The notes beneath the pieces are model-generated. The model had not been told where the DNA came from, ran no database searches, and worked only from the letters and a program-made list of their open reading frames with translations. The position numbers and the translations under genes were made by a program. Below are positions 34,562-43,568 of a stretch of DNA of 64,000 nt, in pieces. Position 1 is the stretch's first letter. Each line of letters opens with the position of its first letter. Source of the DNA: Salsipaludibacter albus (GTDB lineage: Bacteria > Actinomycetota > Nitriliruptoria > Nitriliruptorales > Nitriliruptoraceae); the NCBI RefSeq assembly GCF_019798055.1, contig NZ_JAHOPH010000012.1, forward strand, positions 59,822-123,821, in the 5' to 3' direction.

Positions 34562-35434
34562 ATGGACCTCGGCCTGCACTACTTCACCTTCTCGACACCC
34601 GGCGACCCGTCGGCGATCGCGCCGACGTTGGCCGAGACGGCCCGGATCGCCGACCAGGGCGGCGTCGCGGCCTTCAGCCTGATGGACCACTTCTTCCAGA
34701 TGGAGACGGGCGGCATGACCGCCGACGAGCCCATGCTGGAGGGCTACACGAGCCTGGGCTACGTGGCAGCACTGACCGAGCGGATGACCCTGGGACTGCT
34801 GGTCACCGGGGTGATGTACCGCGTGCCGGGGGTGCTGGCCAAGACCGTGGCCACACTCGACGTCCTGTCGGGCGGACGTGCCCGGCTGGCGCTGGGTGCG
34901 TCGTGGTACGAGCGTGAACAGGCCGCGCTGGGCGTGCCCGTCGTGCCCATGGCCGAGCGCTTCGAACGGCTCGAGGAGACCCTGCGGTTCTGCCTCCAGA
35001 TGTTCTCCGACGACGACGGTCCGTTCACCGGGGAGCACTACCAGTCGACCGAGACCCTGTGCGTCCCCCAGCCCCTGACCAGGCCACATCCGCCGATCCT
35101 GGTCGGTGGTGGTGGCGAGCGCAAGACCCTGCGACTGGTGGCCGAGTACGCCGACGCCTGCAACCTGTTCGGCACCGGCACCGACGAGGTCGCACACAAG
35201 CTCGAGGTCCTGCGTGGGCACTGCGAGGACGTCGGTCGTGATCCCGACGACGTGACGAAGACCGTGCTCGCCACGAGCTCCCCGCTCGACGACGTCGACG
35301 CCTTCCTCGACCAGTTGGAGGACTGGGCCGCGCTCGGCGTGACCGAGGTGCAGGTGATGCCCGACCGCCACCCGGTCGAGTTCGCCGAGCGGCTGGTCGC
35401 CGACGTCGTGCCCGCAGCCGACACCATCGGCTGA
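34562..35434 (+). CDS. LLM class F420-dependent oxidoreductase
   Basis: 290 residues. HYFTFSTPGDPSAI at the N-terminus, AFSLMDHFFQME, MTLGLLVTGVMYRVPGVLAK, TLDVLSGGRARLALGASWYE and PPILVGGGGERKTLRLVAEY are the consecutive landmarks of the F420-dependent LLM subgroup. Substrate unknown. ATG at 34562. It ends 5 bases before the convergent stop of the diadenylate cyclase-like gene. Confidence 0.87.
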   Translation: MDLGLHYFTFSTPGDPSAIAPTLAETARIADQGGVAAFSLMDHFFQMETGGMTADEPMLEGYTSLGYVAALTERMTLGLLVTGVMYRVPGVLAKTVATLDVLSGGRARLALGASWYEREQAALGVPVVPMAERFERLEETLRFCLQMFSDDDGPFTGEHYQSTETLCVPQPLTRPHPPILVGGGGERKTLRLVAEYADACNLFGTGTDEVAHKLEVLRGHCEDVGRDPDDVTKTVLATSSPLDDVDAFLDQLEDWAALGVTEVQVMPDRHPVEFAERLVADVVPAADTIG

Positions 35435-35439
35435 GTCGG

Positions 35440-36333
35440 TCAGTCCAGGGCCGGATCGGTGTGGCGCTGGAGCACCATCCGGCCGTTGGTGAAGACCCGC
35501 ACTCCGCCGTCGGTCGCGGACACGACCACGGCCGTGGCGTTGGTCCGCGCCGTGACCGCAGCGGCCGCGACGTGCCGCGTGCCCAGGCCGTTGGGCACGT
35601 CCACCTGCGTGTCGGACGAGGCGAGGTAGAGCCCGCCGGTCTGGATCAGGCCGTCACCGGTCAGCACGAACGCCCCGTCGAGCTTGGCCAGCTCGACCAA
35701 CGTGTCGTGGAGGTCGGGGTTGGTGACCCGGCGGTCGTCGGCATCGTGGCCCCGCAGGGGGTTGAGGACGAGCTGGCGCGAGCCCTCCCTGACGCGGTCG
35801 CTGTCGCCGACCACGAACAGTGCACCGATGCGCTTGCCCCGGCTCGCCACGCGCCCCACCCGGGTCGCGATCGCCATGACCGACTCGAAGACGGCCGGGC
35901 TGATGTCGTCACCGAGCCGCACGAGGTCACCCACCCCGCGCAGCTGGCTGCTGTCGTCCAGGTCGGTCACCACCACGAGGTCGCCACCACCGAGGCTGGT
36001 TCCGTGGCCGACCACGCAGACGACCAGTTCGCCCTCCGAGACGGCCCCGGAGGCCAAGACCGAACCGGCCGCGAGCCGAGCCTGGCGGTACTTGTCGGCG
36101 ACCTGGGTCGCGACCGTCACCACCTCGATCCCGTCCGCCTCGAGGGCGGCCCGGGTCCGGGCGTCGTGGGTCGCCGCGATGATCCGGAGGTCCGGGACCT
36201 CCTGGGCCAGGCGACGGGGCAGGACACCGTCGTCGGTGGCACAGATGACCGCATGGGCACCGACGACCTCCGCGATGCGGCACGCCATCGGCACCAGGTC
36301 CTCACGGGACCGCACGGCATCGATGGAGCTCAC
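35440..36333 (-). CDS. DacZ-like diadenylate cyclase (PK_C-like plus DAC domains)
   Basis: 297 residues. Residues 10-110 resemble the C-terminal domain of pyruvate kinase (ACRIAEVVGAHAVICATDDG, IIAATHDARTRAAL). Residues about 135-290 are a DisA_N/DAC domain: catalytic DGA at 219-221 (LDGAFVLTGDG), then GTRHVAAAAVTART (251 onward) with the ATP-binding RH, and VVVSATDGGVRVF. Such enzymes join two ATP to make the messenger c-di-AMP. PK_C plus DAC is the archaeal DacZ layout; actinobacteria usually have DisA with its helix-hairpin-helix domain, which is absent here. The start is GTG at 36331-36333 with AAGGAG upstream. Confidence 0.78.
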   Translation of the reverse strand: MSSIDAVRSREDLVPMACRIAEVVGAHAVICATDDGVLPRRLAQEVPDLRIIAATHDARTRAALEADGIEVVTVATQVADKYRQARLAAGSVLASGAVSEGELVVCVVGHGTSLGGGDLVVVTDLDDSSQLRGVGDLVRLGDDISPAVFESVMAIATRVGRVASRGKRIGALFVVGDSDRVREGSRQLVLNPLRGHDADDRRVTNPDLHDTLVELAKLDGAFVLTGDGLIQTGGLYLASSDTQVDVPNGLGTRHVAAAAVTARTNATAVVVSATDGGVRVFTNGRMVLQRHTDPALD

Positions 36334-36489
36334 GCCCGGCTCCTTGTCGTGGACGAGGCCGACCCTACCCCCGGACCCCACCCACGGTCCGGTCGAACGC
36401 CGGGGCTGCGACCCGACCCCGCACACCACACGCCAACCCGTCCCCGGGCATGGTGTGGTTGGCTCGCGGAGCCGTCGGAGAGGACGCAC

Positions 36490-37254
36490 GTGGGCACGAC
36501 CGTCACGCGACCCGTCCGCGTGGTGCTGGACTGCGACCCCGGGATCGACGACGCCGTGGCCATCGCGTGGGCGGTGGCGCATCCCGCGATCGAGCTGGTG
36601 GCAGTCGGGACGGTGTGGGGCAACGTCGACCTGGCTCGCACGACCGACAACGCCGTGCAGGTCCTCGACGCCTGTGGCGCCGGACAGGTGCCGGTCGCCC
36701 GTGGCGCCGCGGGACCCCGCGGTGGCGGGACGGGCCCGGCATCGGGCCACGTGCACGGGACCGACGGACTGGGTGGCCTGGCGATGGCCACACCCGGGAC
36801 GGGGCCAGCCGCGACGACGGCGGCGCGACAGCTGGTCGCGCGGTGCCGCGCCGACCCCGGCGCCATCCACGTCGTGGCGTTGGGACCGCGGACCAACCTG
36901 GCCGAGGCGCTGGACCTGGAGCCCGACCTGCCCGACCTCGTCGCCGGCGTGACCCTGATGGGTGGCGCTGCCCTGGTCCCCGGCAACGTGACCCCGGCGG
37001 CCGAGGCCAACGTCTTCTTCGACCCGCTCGCCGCCCGCCGGGTGCTGGCCGCATCGTGGGAGGTCACCGAGACGGCGAGCGTCGTCGCCGACGTCGAGAC
37101 CGGCGACGGTCCGGGGCGTGGCGCGACGATCTTCGACCTGCGTGGCCATGCGCGGGGTGCCGCCCCGGACGACGACGCCCACGTCCGGGTCGTGCTGGGC
37201 GTGGCCGACGGGTTCGCGGACCAGGTCGTGGACACGCTCGTGGGCCCGTCGTGA
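36490..37254 (+). CDS. Inosine-uridine nucleoside hydrolase family protein, internally shortened
   Basis: 254 residues against about 310 usual. The calcium/ribose-binding DCDPGIDDAVAI is intact, as are VVALGPRTNLAEAL and VTLMGGAALVPGNVTPAAEANVF-type blocks (cited: GVTLMGGAA, EANVFFDPLAA). After RVLAASWEVT the sequence jumps to VVADVETGDGPGRGATIFD, which corresponds to the end of the family; the stretch with the catalytic His (HDP motif) is missing. It may be inactive or altered. GTG start with GGAGAGGA upstream. Its stop overlaps the PfkB gene start, a nucleoside hydrolase plus sugar kinase pair. Confidence 0.75.
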   Translation: MGTTVTRPVRVVLDCDPGIDDAVAIAWAVAHPAIELVAVGTVWGNVDLARTTDNAVQVLDACGAGQVPVARGAAGPRGGGTGPASGHVHGTDGLGGLAMATPGTGPAATTAARQLVARCRADPGAIHVVALGPRTNLAEALDLEPDLPDLVAGVTLMGGAALVPGNVTPAAEANVFFDPLAARRVLAASWEVTETASVVADVETGDGPGRGATIFDLRGHARGAAPDDDAHVRVVLGVADGFADQVVDTLVGPS

Positions 37255-38150
37255 CGACACGTGGGGCGGAGGTGGTCGTCCTGGGGAGCGCCAACCTCGA
37301 CGTCGTGGTCCGTACTCCTCGTCATCCCCGTCCCGGCGAGACCGTCACCGGACACGACGTGGCGCGCGTGCCCGGGGGCAAGGGCGCCAACCAGGCCGTC
37401 GCCGCGGCCCGTGCCGGGGCCATGGTCGCCTTCCTCGGTGCGGTCGGCGACGACGACGCCGGCCGGCTCCTCCGCGCGACGCTGGAGGACGCCGGAGTCG
37501 ACACGACCGGGCTGGACGTGGTGGACGCGCCGACCGGCACGGCGCACATCACGGTCGACGACGTCGGCGAGAACACCATCGTGGTCGTTGCCGGTGCCAA
37601 TGCCACGGTCGAACTCGACGACCACGCCCGCGGCGCGATCGCTGCCGCACGGTGCCTGCTGGTCCAGCTCGAGCTGGCGCTGCCGGTCGTCGCGGCGGCA
37701 GTGGCCCACGCGCGTCGGCACGACACGCTGACCGTGCTCACCCCCGCGCCGGCGGTCAGCCTCCCCGACGACCTGCTGGCGGACGTCGACGTGCTGGTCC
37801 CCAACCAGCACGAGGCCAGCGTCCTGACGGGCAGCGACGACCCCGAACGGGCGGCCGACGAGCTGCTCGGGCGCGGCGTCCGGGCGTGCGTGGTGACCCT
37901 GGGTGGCGACGGTGCCCTGGCGGCACGGGCGGACGCACGAACCCGCCATCCGGCCCCCCGGGTCCCGGTGCTGGACACGACCGGGGCCGGGGACGCATTC
38001 GTCGGCAGTCTCGCGGTCGCGCTGGTCGAGGGTCGGTCGCTGGGCGACGCGGTCGACGTGGCGACGGCCGCGGCCAGCCTGTCGGTGCAACGCGCCGGCG
38101 CAATTCCGTCGTTGCCGACCCGCGCCCAGATCGACGAGGTCACGGGGTGA
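37251..38150 (+). CDS. PfkB family sugar kinase, ribokinase-like
   Basis: 299 residues. VVLGSANLDVVVR, PGGKGANQAVAAARAGA (substrate-binding), FLGAVGDDDAG, VLVPNQHEAS, VVTLGGDGALAA and the anion hole/catalytic Asp in DTTGAGDAFVGSLAVAL are all present. The order fits ribokinase (RbsK), which would phosphorylate ribose released by the nucleoside hydrolase encoded just before; the pair overlaps by GTGA, indicating coupled translation. GTG start. Confidence 0.88.
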   Translation: MTTRGAEVVVLGSANLDVVVRTPRHPRPGETVTGHDVARVPGGKGANQAVAAARAGAMVAFLGAVGDDDAGRLLRATLEDAGVDTTGLDVVDAPTGTAHITVDDVGENTIVVVAGANATVELDDHARGAIAAARCLLVQLELALPVVAAAVAHARRHDTLTVLTPAPAVSLPDDLLADVDVLVPNQHEASVLTGSDDPERAADELLGRGVRACVVTLGGDGALAARADARTRHPAPRVPVLDTTGAGDAFVGSLAVALVEGRSLGDAVDVATAAASLSVQRAGAIPSLPTRAQIDEVTG

Positions 38151-38351
38151 CGTAGGGCGTGCGGTGCCCGCACCGACATGCCCTCCTCCGAGCAGTGGGG
38201 TGCCGCGGGATGCCACGGGGACGCACCGCCCACGCCGTTCCGATACCTGGTCGTCACATTGCTCTTCCGTGCGACGCCTGCGCGAACTAGCGTCACCTTC
38301 CCCGAGTCGACGGGCACCAGCCCGTCGATCGTTGTCGAAAGGGTCATGCAG

Positions 38352-40724
38352 ATGGGTCGATGGTCACGTCGTCGGACCGCCGTCACGGCGGCCGTACTCG
38401 CAGGTGGGATGCTGCTCGCATCCGGGCCGGTCGCCGCCGCCCCCGGTGGGCCATGGTGGGAGGTCGAGGCCGAGGAGGAGAATCCGTCGCCGTTCTACGA
38501 CTCCATCCCGTACTCCGAGATCGGGCCGAAGCTGCGCGACATCGAGCAGTCGAGCAACCGGGTCCAAATCGAGGTCTCGGGCCAGTCCGCCGGTGGCAGG
38601 GACCTGTTCGTCGCCGTCGTGTCAGCCCCGGAGGCCGGAGGTCGGCTCGGCAGGTACAAGGCCATCGCCAACAAGATGGTCACCGACCCCGAGCGGGCCC
38701 AGGAGATGATCGCCGACCTGGGTGACTACAAGGTCCCGGTGTTCGTCAACGGCAGCATCCACGGCAACGAGTACCCGGGCACCGACGCCGCCCTGCGGCT
38801 GATCGAGACCCTGGCGTACGACGACTCGCCCGAGGTCCAGGCCGTCCTCGAGAACATCATCCTCGTGGTCAACGTGGTGCACAACCCCGATGGACGGGTC
38901 CTGGGCACCCGCGCCAACGCCAACGGCTTCGACATCAACCGGGACATGCTGAGCCAGACGCAGCCCGAGGCCAAGGCCATCGTCGACATCATGACCGAGT
39001 GGAACCCCCTGTCCACCCTGGACCTCCACGGCTTCGTCAACCCGATGCTGATCGAGCCGACCACGCCACCCCACAACTCCAACTACGAGTACGACCTGTA
39101 CCTGAAGTGGGCGCTGGGCAGTGCCTTCGCGATGGAGGACGAACTGTTCGCTCGGACCGGCCTGGCGGCCCAGATCCCCTACCGCGACTTCGGAGACGGC
39201 TGGGACGACTGGGGTGGGCAGTACGTGCCGATGTACGCGATGTACCACGGGTCGTACGGCCACACGCTGGAGACCCCGAGCCGCGCCGAGCTGGGCGTGG
39301 ACGCCCACGAGGCCGCCGTCTGGGGTGCGTTGAACTTCATCGTGGACAACAAGGACGAGATGCTGCACGACCAGGTGGAGATGTTCCGCCGTGGCGTGCT
39401 CGACATCCCCCAGCTGCCGATCCCCGACGAGCTGCTCGACGAGACCACCTTCGACCAGTACAACGAGCTGGTCGTGCAGGAGTTCCCGACCGCCCACGTG
39501 ATCCCGGTGGACGAGCCGCTCCAGCAGAGCCCCCTGCAGGCCCAGCGCCTGGTCGACTTCCTGCTGTTCAACGACGTCGAGGTCGAGGCTGCGACGGCGG
39601 AGTTCACGGTCGACGGCACGACCTACCCGAAGGGCACCTACGTGGTGTGGATGGACCAGGCCAAGCGCAGCCTGGCCAACACCTTCCTCGAGGACGGCAA
39701 GAACCTGTCGGACGTCCAGGGCATCACGTTCTACTCGCCACCGGCCGTGTGGAGCCACCCGCTGCTGTGGGGCGCCACCCGGACGGTCGTGACCGACGAC
39801 CTCGCCGTCGGGACCAAGCCGGTCAACAACGCCGTCGCGGCAAGCGGCACCGTGATCGGCACGAAGGGTGTCGCGTGGGCCTTCGAGCCGACCAGCCTGG
39901 AGGCCTTCCGGGTCGCCAACGAGCTGGTGGCCGACGGGACCGCGATCCGGCGTGCGCCGGAGGCGTTCAGCGACTCCGGGCACACGTTCGAGCCGGGCAC
40001 GTTCGTCGTGACCGGTGGCAAGTCGCTGGCGAACTCGCTGGCCAGCGGCGAGGGCCTGGACGTGTACGCCCTGTCGGCGATGCCCGACAGCGTGGCCATG
40101 GAGCCCCAGCGCATCGCGCTGTTCTCCGACGAGGGCACGCGTCACGCGCTTGACCAGCTCGGGTTCGACTACGACACGGTCAGCACCGGCGACGTCAACG
40201 GCGGCGTGGTCAACGTCGACGACTACGACGTCTTCGTCAACTACAGCCGCAGCTTCACCGGCCTGCAGCAGTCCGGGCGTGACGCCCTGACCGCGTTCTA
40301 CGCCGCCGGCGGGGACTACGTGGGCCTGCGGAGCACCGGCGTCGACCATGCGATCGATGCCGGCATCATCGACGCGGTGTACGACGCCGAGAGCGGCAAC
40401 GCCATCGTCGAGGTCGACTTCGCCGACACCGGTGCGGTCGGCGGGTACGCCGACTCGGACGTCGCGTTCGTCTTCACCCCGACCTGGTTCACCAGCGTCG
40501 GCCCGGACGTCGAGGTCGCTGCCAGCATGGGCGTCGACGACTTCCTGGTCTCGGGCTACTGGCCCGGCTGGGAGGTCAGCGGTGCCGCGGGCCAGCCAGT
40601 CGTCGTCACCACCGACAACGGTGACAGCGACGTGACGCTGGTGGGCCTCGACGTGACCTTCCGTGGCCACCCGGAGAACACCTTCCGGATCCTCGGCAAC
40701 GGCATCTTCGAGGGCCTCGACTGA
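38352..40724 (+). CDS. Secreted M14 family metallopeptidase, third in the window
   Basis: 790 residues. Signal peptide (AVLAGGMLLASGPVAAAP). The peptidase domain has the zinc pair in VNGSIHGNEYPG (His, Glu), Asn-Pro-Asp-Gly, the Arg in DINRDML, third zinc His in LDLHGFVNP and the catalytic Glu in GHTLETPSRAE. A C-terminal half of about 400 residues has glutamine-amidotransferase-like Rossmann turns (GVAWAFEPTSLEAFRVANEL, DYDVFVNYSRSFTG). It is not a close paralogue of the 5-11 kb pair. I prefer ATG 38352 over 38346, since GAAAGGG then sits at a proper distance. It probably degrades peptides outside the cell. Confidence 0.85.
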   Translation: MGRWSRRRTAVTAAVLAGGMLLASGPVAAAPGGPWWEVEAEEENPSPFYDSIPYSEIGPKLRDIEQSSNRVQIEVSGQSAGGRDLFVAVVSAPEAGGRLGRYKAIANKMVTDPERAQEMIADLGDYKVPVFVNGSIHGNEYPGTDAALRLIETLAYDDSPEVQAVLENIILVVNVVHNPDGRVLGTRANANGFDINRDMLSQTQPEAKAIVDIMTEWNPLSTLDLHGFVNPMLIEPTTPPHNSNYEYDLYLKWALGSAFAMEDELFARTGLAAQIPYRDFGDGWDDWGGQYVPMYAMYHGSYGHTLETPSRAELGVDAHEAAVWGALNFIVDNKDEMLHDQVEMFRRGVLDIPQLPIPDELLDETTFDQYNELVVQEFPTAHVIPVDEPLQQSPLQAQRLVDFLLFNDVEVEAATAEFTVDGTTYPKGTYVVWMDQAKRSLANTFLEDGKNLSDVQGITFYSPPAVWSHPLLWGATRTVVTDDLAVGTKPVNNAVAASGTVIGTKGVAWAFEPTSLEAFRVANELVADGTAIRRAPEAFSDSGHTFEPGTFVVTGGKSLANSLASGEGLDVYALSAMPDSVAMEPQRIALFSDEGTRHALDQLGFDYDTVSTGDVNGGVVNVDDYDVFVNYSRSFTGLQQSGRDALTAFYAAGGDYVGLRSTGVDHAIDAGIIDAVYDAESGNAIVEVDFADTGAVGGYADSDVAFVFTPTWFTSVGPDVEVAASMGVDDFLVSGYWPGWEVSGAAGQPVVVTTDNGDSDVTLVGLDVTFRGHPENTFRILGNGIFEGLD

Positions 40725-40741
40725 GCGACCCGAACCACCAC

Positions 40742-40768
40742 GACGGCCCGGCCCCGTGCCGGGCCGTC
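40742..40768 (+). terminator. Terminator of the third M14 gene
   Basis: Perfect 11-bp stem, GACGGCCCGGC (40742-40752) with GCCGGGCCGTC (40758-40768), 5-base loop, 17 bases after the stop. Confidence 0.7.
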
Positions 40769-40946
40769 GTCGTGTCTCGGCCGGTGCCACGGGGCGAAGG
40801 CGTGGTCGCGCGAACGGCGGCGGGACGCCGCGGGCAGACCCGTTGGTATCTCACGGCGTTCCGCGTGCTCTCGTTCGACGACGGACGCCCGCACGGGGCG
40901 GGGTGTCCACCTCACACCGGTGAACCCGGAGCAAAGGACGTCGACC

Positions 40947-42827
40947 ATGCACGCCACGAACACGACCAACCATCCCACCGGGCGACTGCGACGTCGCCTC
41001 GCCGCCACGGCGGTCGCCGGCGCGCTGGCGGCCACGACCCTGGTGGCCGGCACGACCTCGGCCGTCGCCGACGACCAGCCGGGCGCGGACCCGTCCGACC
41101 TCGTCTACAGCGGCGAGCTGGACGGCGCGAAGCTGCGCCGCGTCGAGATCGATCCGCTCGGCAAGGACGCCCACGGACGCCTGGACGAGCGCGACCTGGA
41201 GCTGGCGAAGAAGGACAAGTCGGGCCAGGACGTCCCCAAGCCTCGGGATCCGGGCCGCATCAGCCCGGACCTGGCGAAGCTGCTCGACACCGGTGACCAC
41301 GACAAGCCGGTCGAGGTGCTGGTCACCTTGCAGGACGACGTGACCATCCCGCGCTTCCCGCAGCCGAACACCGACGAGTCGCGCGAGTCCGACACCAACC
41401 GCCGGGCACTGGACCGGGCCAACGAGCTGGTCGCACAGCTGACCAAGGCGCGGGCCCCGGGCTACGACAAGCTGGCCGACCAGTTCCGCGAGCTCGAGGG
41501 CGAGATCGGGCAGACCTTCTGGCTGATCAACGCCGCGACCGTCGAGCTGCCCCTGGGCAACGTCAAGCAGCTCCTGGAGCACGAGGGCATCCAGTACGTG
41601 CAGCTCGACGAGACCGTCACCCGACCACCGGTCGACGGCGACCCGACCAACGACATCCGCGACGGGCGCCAGCGCATCGCCAGCGACCCGTACTTCAACC
41701 TCGGCCAGACCGGGGGCTGGATCGGACTGCTCGACTCCGGCGTCCGCGCCGACCACACCTCGCTGACCGGGCCGGACCGGATCGCGTTCCACCTGGACCT
41801 GACCGGCGACGGCGACCCCGGTGACAACTGCGACTGGTGGTCCGGGCACGGCCACGGCACCGCGAGCGCATCGATCCTGACCGGCAACGCCAACCTCGGC
41901 TTCGACTGGCGTGGCGTCAGCGGCGTGCGGGTCGACAGCTTCGACGTGTACGGCGACGACTGCGGCCTGAACACCGCCGCCGCGGTGGACGGCTTCCAGC
42001 TGGGCGTCGCGGTCCTCGACCGGGTCATCGTGGCCGAGATCCAGGCCGACGAGGCCGAGACCGGCGCGATCGCCACGGCGGCCGACGCCGCCTACGACGC
42101 CGGCGTGGCCGTGATCGCGGCCAACGGCAACTTCGGCCCGAACGCCTCGACGGTCCGCTCCCCCGGCAACGCCCACAAGGCGCTGGGCATCGGGGCCGAC
42201 CACGTCACGACCAGCTCGCTCAAGGGCTACTCGGGACGTGGCCCGACCAACGACGACCGGATCAAGCCCGACCTGGTGGCGCCGACCGACACCGAGGCGG
42301 CCTCGACCGCCGGCACGACCGCGACCTGGGAGTTCGGCGGCACCTCGGGGGCGACCCCGTACGCCGGCGGCGCCGCGTCGCTGGTGCGCAACTGGATGGC
42401 ACCCAACGGTTCGTTCGACCCGGGCCACGTCTACGCCCGGATGCTGCTGTACGGCCAGAACGCCTACCCGTTCGACAACAACACGGGGGCTGGCGACCTG
42501 GTCATGGGCACCGGCGGGTCGGTGCACTACGGGAAGGTCAACGTGACCGACGGCGCCACCATCGACATCCCGGTCACCGTTGCCTCCGGACGCAACACCA
42601 TCCAGGTGGCCCTGTGGTGGCCCGAGTCACCCGGCAGCCACGACGACGTCGACGTGGTCCTGCGCCGCCCCGACGGTGGCTACGGCGACGGCAGCTTCTC
42701 GATCCCGAGCGTGTTCGAGCGCGCCGCCGTGAACGGCTCGGCCACGCCGGGCACGTGGACCGTGCGGATCAGCGGCTACGACGTCTCCGGCACCCAGCCG
42801 GTGTACTGGAGCGCCCGCACGCGCTGA
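40947..42827 (+). CDS. Secreted S8 family serine peptidase (subtilase)
   Basis: 626 residues. Signal peptide about 1-41 (GTTSAVADD). A propeptide region of about 200 residues (VEVLVTLQDDV resembles the inhibitor-type strand) leads to the catalytic triad: Asp in WIGLLDSGVRADH, His in GHGHGTASASIL, Ser in FGGTSGATPYAGGAASLV; VIAANGNFGPNAS gives the oxyanion Asn region. The last 110 residues (VNVTDGATIDIPVTV, TWTVRISGYDVSG) form a beta-rich P-type or PPC-like domain. ATG at 40947 with AAAGGA upstream. It follows the M14 gene and could share its role in extracellular protein use. Confidence 0.88.
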   Translation: MHATNTTNHPTGRLRRRLAATAVAGALAATTLVAGTTSAVADDQPGADPSDLVYSGELDGAKLRRVEIDPLGKDAHGRLDERDLELAKKDKSGQDVPKPRDPGRISPDLAKLLDTGDHDKPVEVLVTLQDDVTIPRFPQPNTDESRESDTNRRALDRANELVAQLTKARAPGYDKLADQFRELEGEIGQTFWLINAATVELPLGNVKQLLEHEGIQYVQLDETVTRPPVDGDPTNDIRDGRQRIASDPYFNLGQTGGWIGLLDSGVRADHTSLTGPDRIAFHLDLTGDGDPGDNCDWWSGHGHGTASASILTGNANLGFDWRGVSGVRVDSFDVYGDDCGLNTAAAVDGFQLGVAVLDRVIVAEIQADEAETGAIATAADAAYDAGVAVIAANGNFGPNASTVRSPGNAHKALGIGADHVTTSSLKGYSGRGPTNDDRIKPDLVAPTDTEAASTAGTTATWEFGGTSGATPYAGGAASLVRNWMAPNGSFDPGHVYARMLLYGQNAYPFDNNTGAGDLVMGTGGSVHYGKVNVTDGATIDIPVTVASGRNTIQVALWWPESPGSHDDVDVVLRRPDGGYGDGSFSIPSVFERAAVNGSATPGTWTVRISGYDVSGTQPVYWSARTR

Positions 42828-42846
42828 ACCACCCCGAGGTGACGAC

Positions 42847-42878
42847 GGCGGTGCGGGGCCGAGTGGTCCCGCACCGCC
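42847..42878. terminator. Bidirectional terminator, subtilase/membrane protein
   Basis: Perfect 11-bp stem, GGCGGTGCGGG (42847-42857) with CCCGCACCGCC (42868-42878), 10-base loop, between convergent stops. Confidence 0.7.
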
Positions 42879-42881
42879 TCG

Positions 42882-43334
42882 TCAGTCCGGGTCGGGTCGG
42901 ACCAGTCGGACCAGGTGCACGACGATCGCGACCATCGAGCCCACGATGGCGATGACCAGCAACGTGCGCACCAGCCAGGTCCAGTCGACGGCGTAGGCGG
43001 AGAAGTCGAACGGGAACACGTCCCAGACACGCACGGCCGCCACCAGCCCGACCGAGGTCGTGACCAGCTCGCCGGCCGCACGGATCCGTCCACCGTCGGC
43101 GACCAGGTACACCCCGTTGGCCAGCACGCTGGCGACCAGCGAGGCGGAGACGGCCCCGACCACGAGCGCGAGGTCGTCGGTCACGAACGCCGGCCAACCC
43201 CAGTCACCGAGCTGGAACAGCAGCCACAGCAGCAGCCCGTTGACCCCGATCGCGATCACGTAGCCGGCCCGTCGGCCGGTCGTCGGGCGCTGGTCGGTCC
43301 GGACCTGCGAGGTGGTCGTTGGTCGTGCGGACAT
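42882..43334 (-). CDS. Small integral membrane protein, about four helices
   Basis: 150 residues. Hydrophobic segments AGYVIAIGVNGLLLWLLFQ, LALVVGAVSASLVASVLANG, ELVTTSVGLVAAVRVWDVF and LVRTLLVIAIVGSMVAIVVH alternate with short charged loops. No family is recognised with confidence. The ATG at 43332-43334 is chosen because GGGGAGG lies eight bases away; the ATG at 43340 is too close to it. Divergent from the MerR gene. Confidence 0.65.
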   Translation of the reverse strand: MSARPTTTSQVRTDQRPTTGRRAGYVIAIGVNGLLLWLLFQLGDWGWPAFVTDDLALVVGAVSASLVASVLANGVYLVADGGRIRAAGELVTTSVGLVAAVRVWDVFPFDFSAYAVDWTWLVRTLLVIAIVGSMVAIVVHLVRLVRPDPD

Positions 43335-43511
43335 CGCCATCACCTCCCCGGGGGCGCCCGCTCGTGGTCCCCCTCGACCACGATCGTGACATGGCGAGCG
43401 CGACCCGGACAGGGGCGCGGGACCCGGCCCTCCCCGCCGAAGGGCCCGCCCCGGAGCAGTCGCACGCCGTCGGTGGAGGAAGGCGTGGCGGATCACCGGG
43501 TCGGCGTCCGC

Positions 43512-43542
43512 TTGACTCTCCTGTCGGGGGAGACTGCATGCT
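43512..43542 (+). promoter_or_regulatory. MerR-type promoter with 19-bp spacer and operator
   Basis: TTGACT (43512-43517) and CATGCT (43537-43542) are 19 bases apart, the over-long spacer typical of MerR-regulated promoters. Inside, TCTCC (43517-43521) and GGAGA (43529-43533) form an inverted repeat. It lies 26 bases before the merR ATG, so autoregulation is likely. Confidence 0.65.
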
Positions 43543-43568
43543 CGGGACACCCGGGCACGGAGGCAGAC

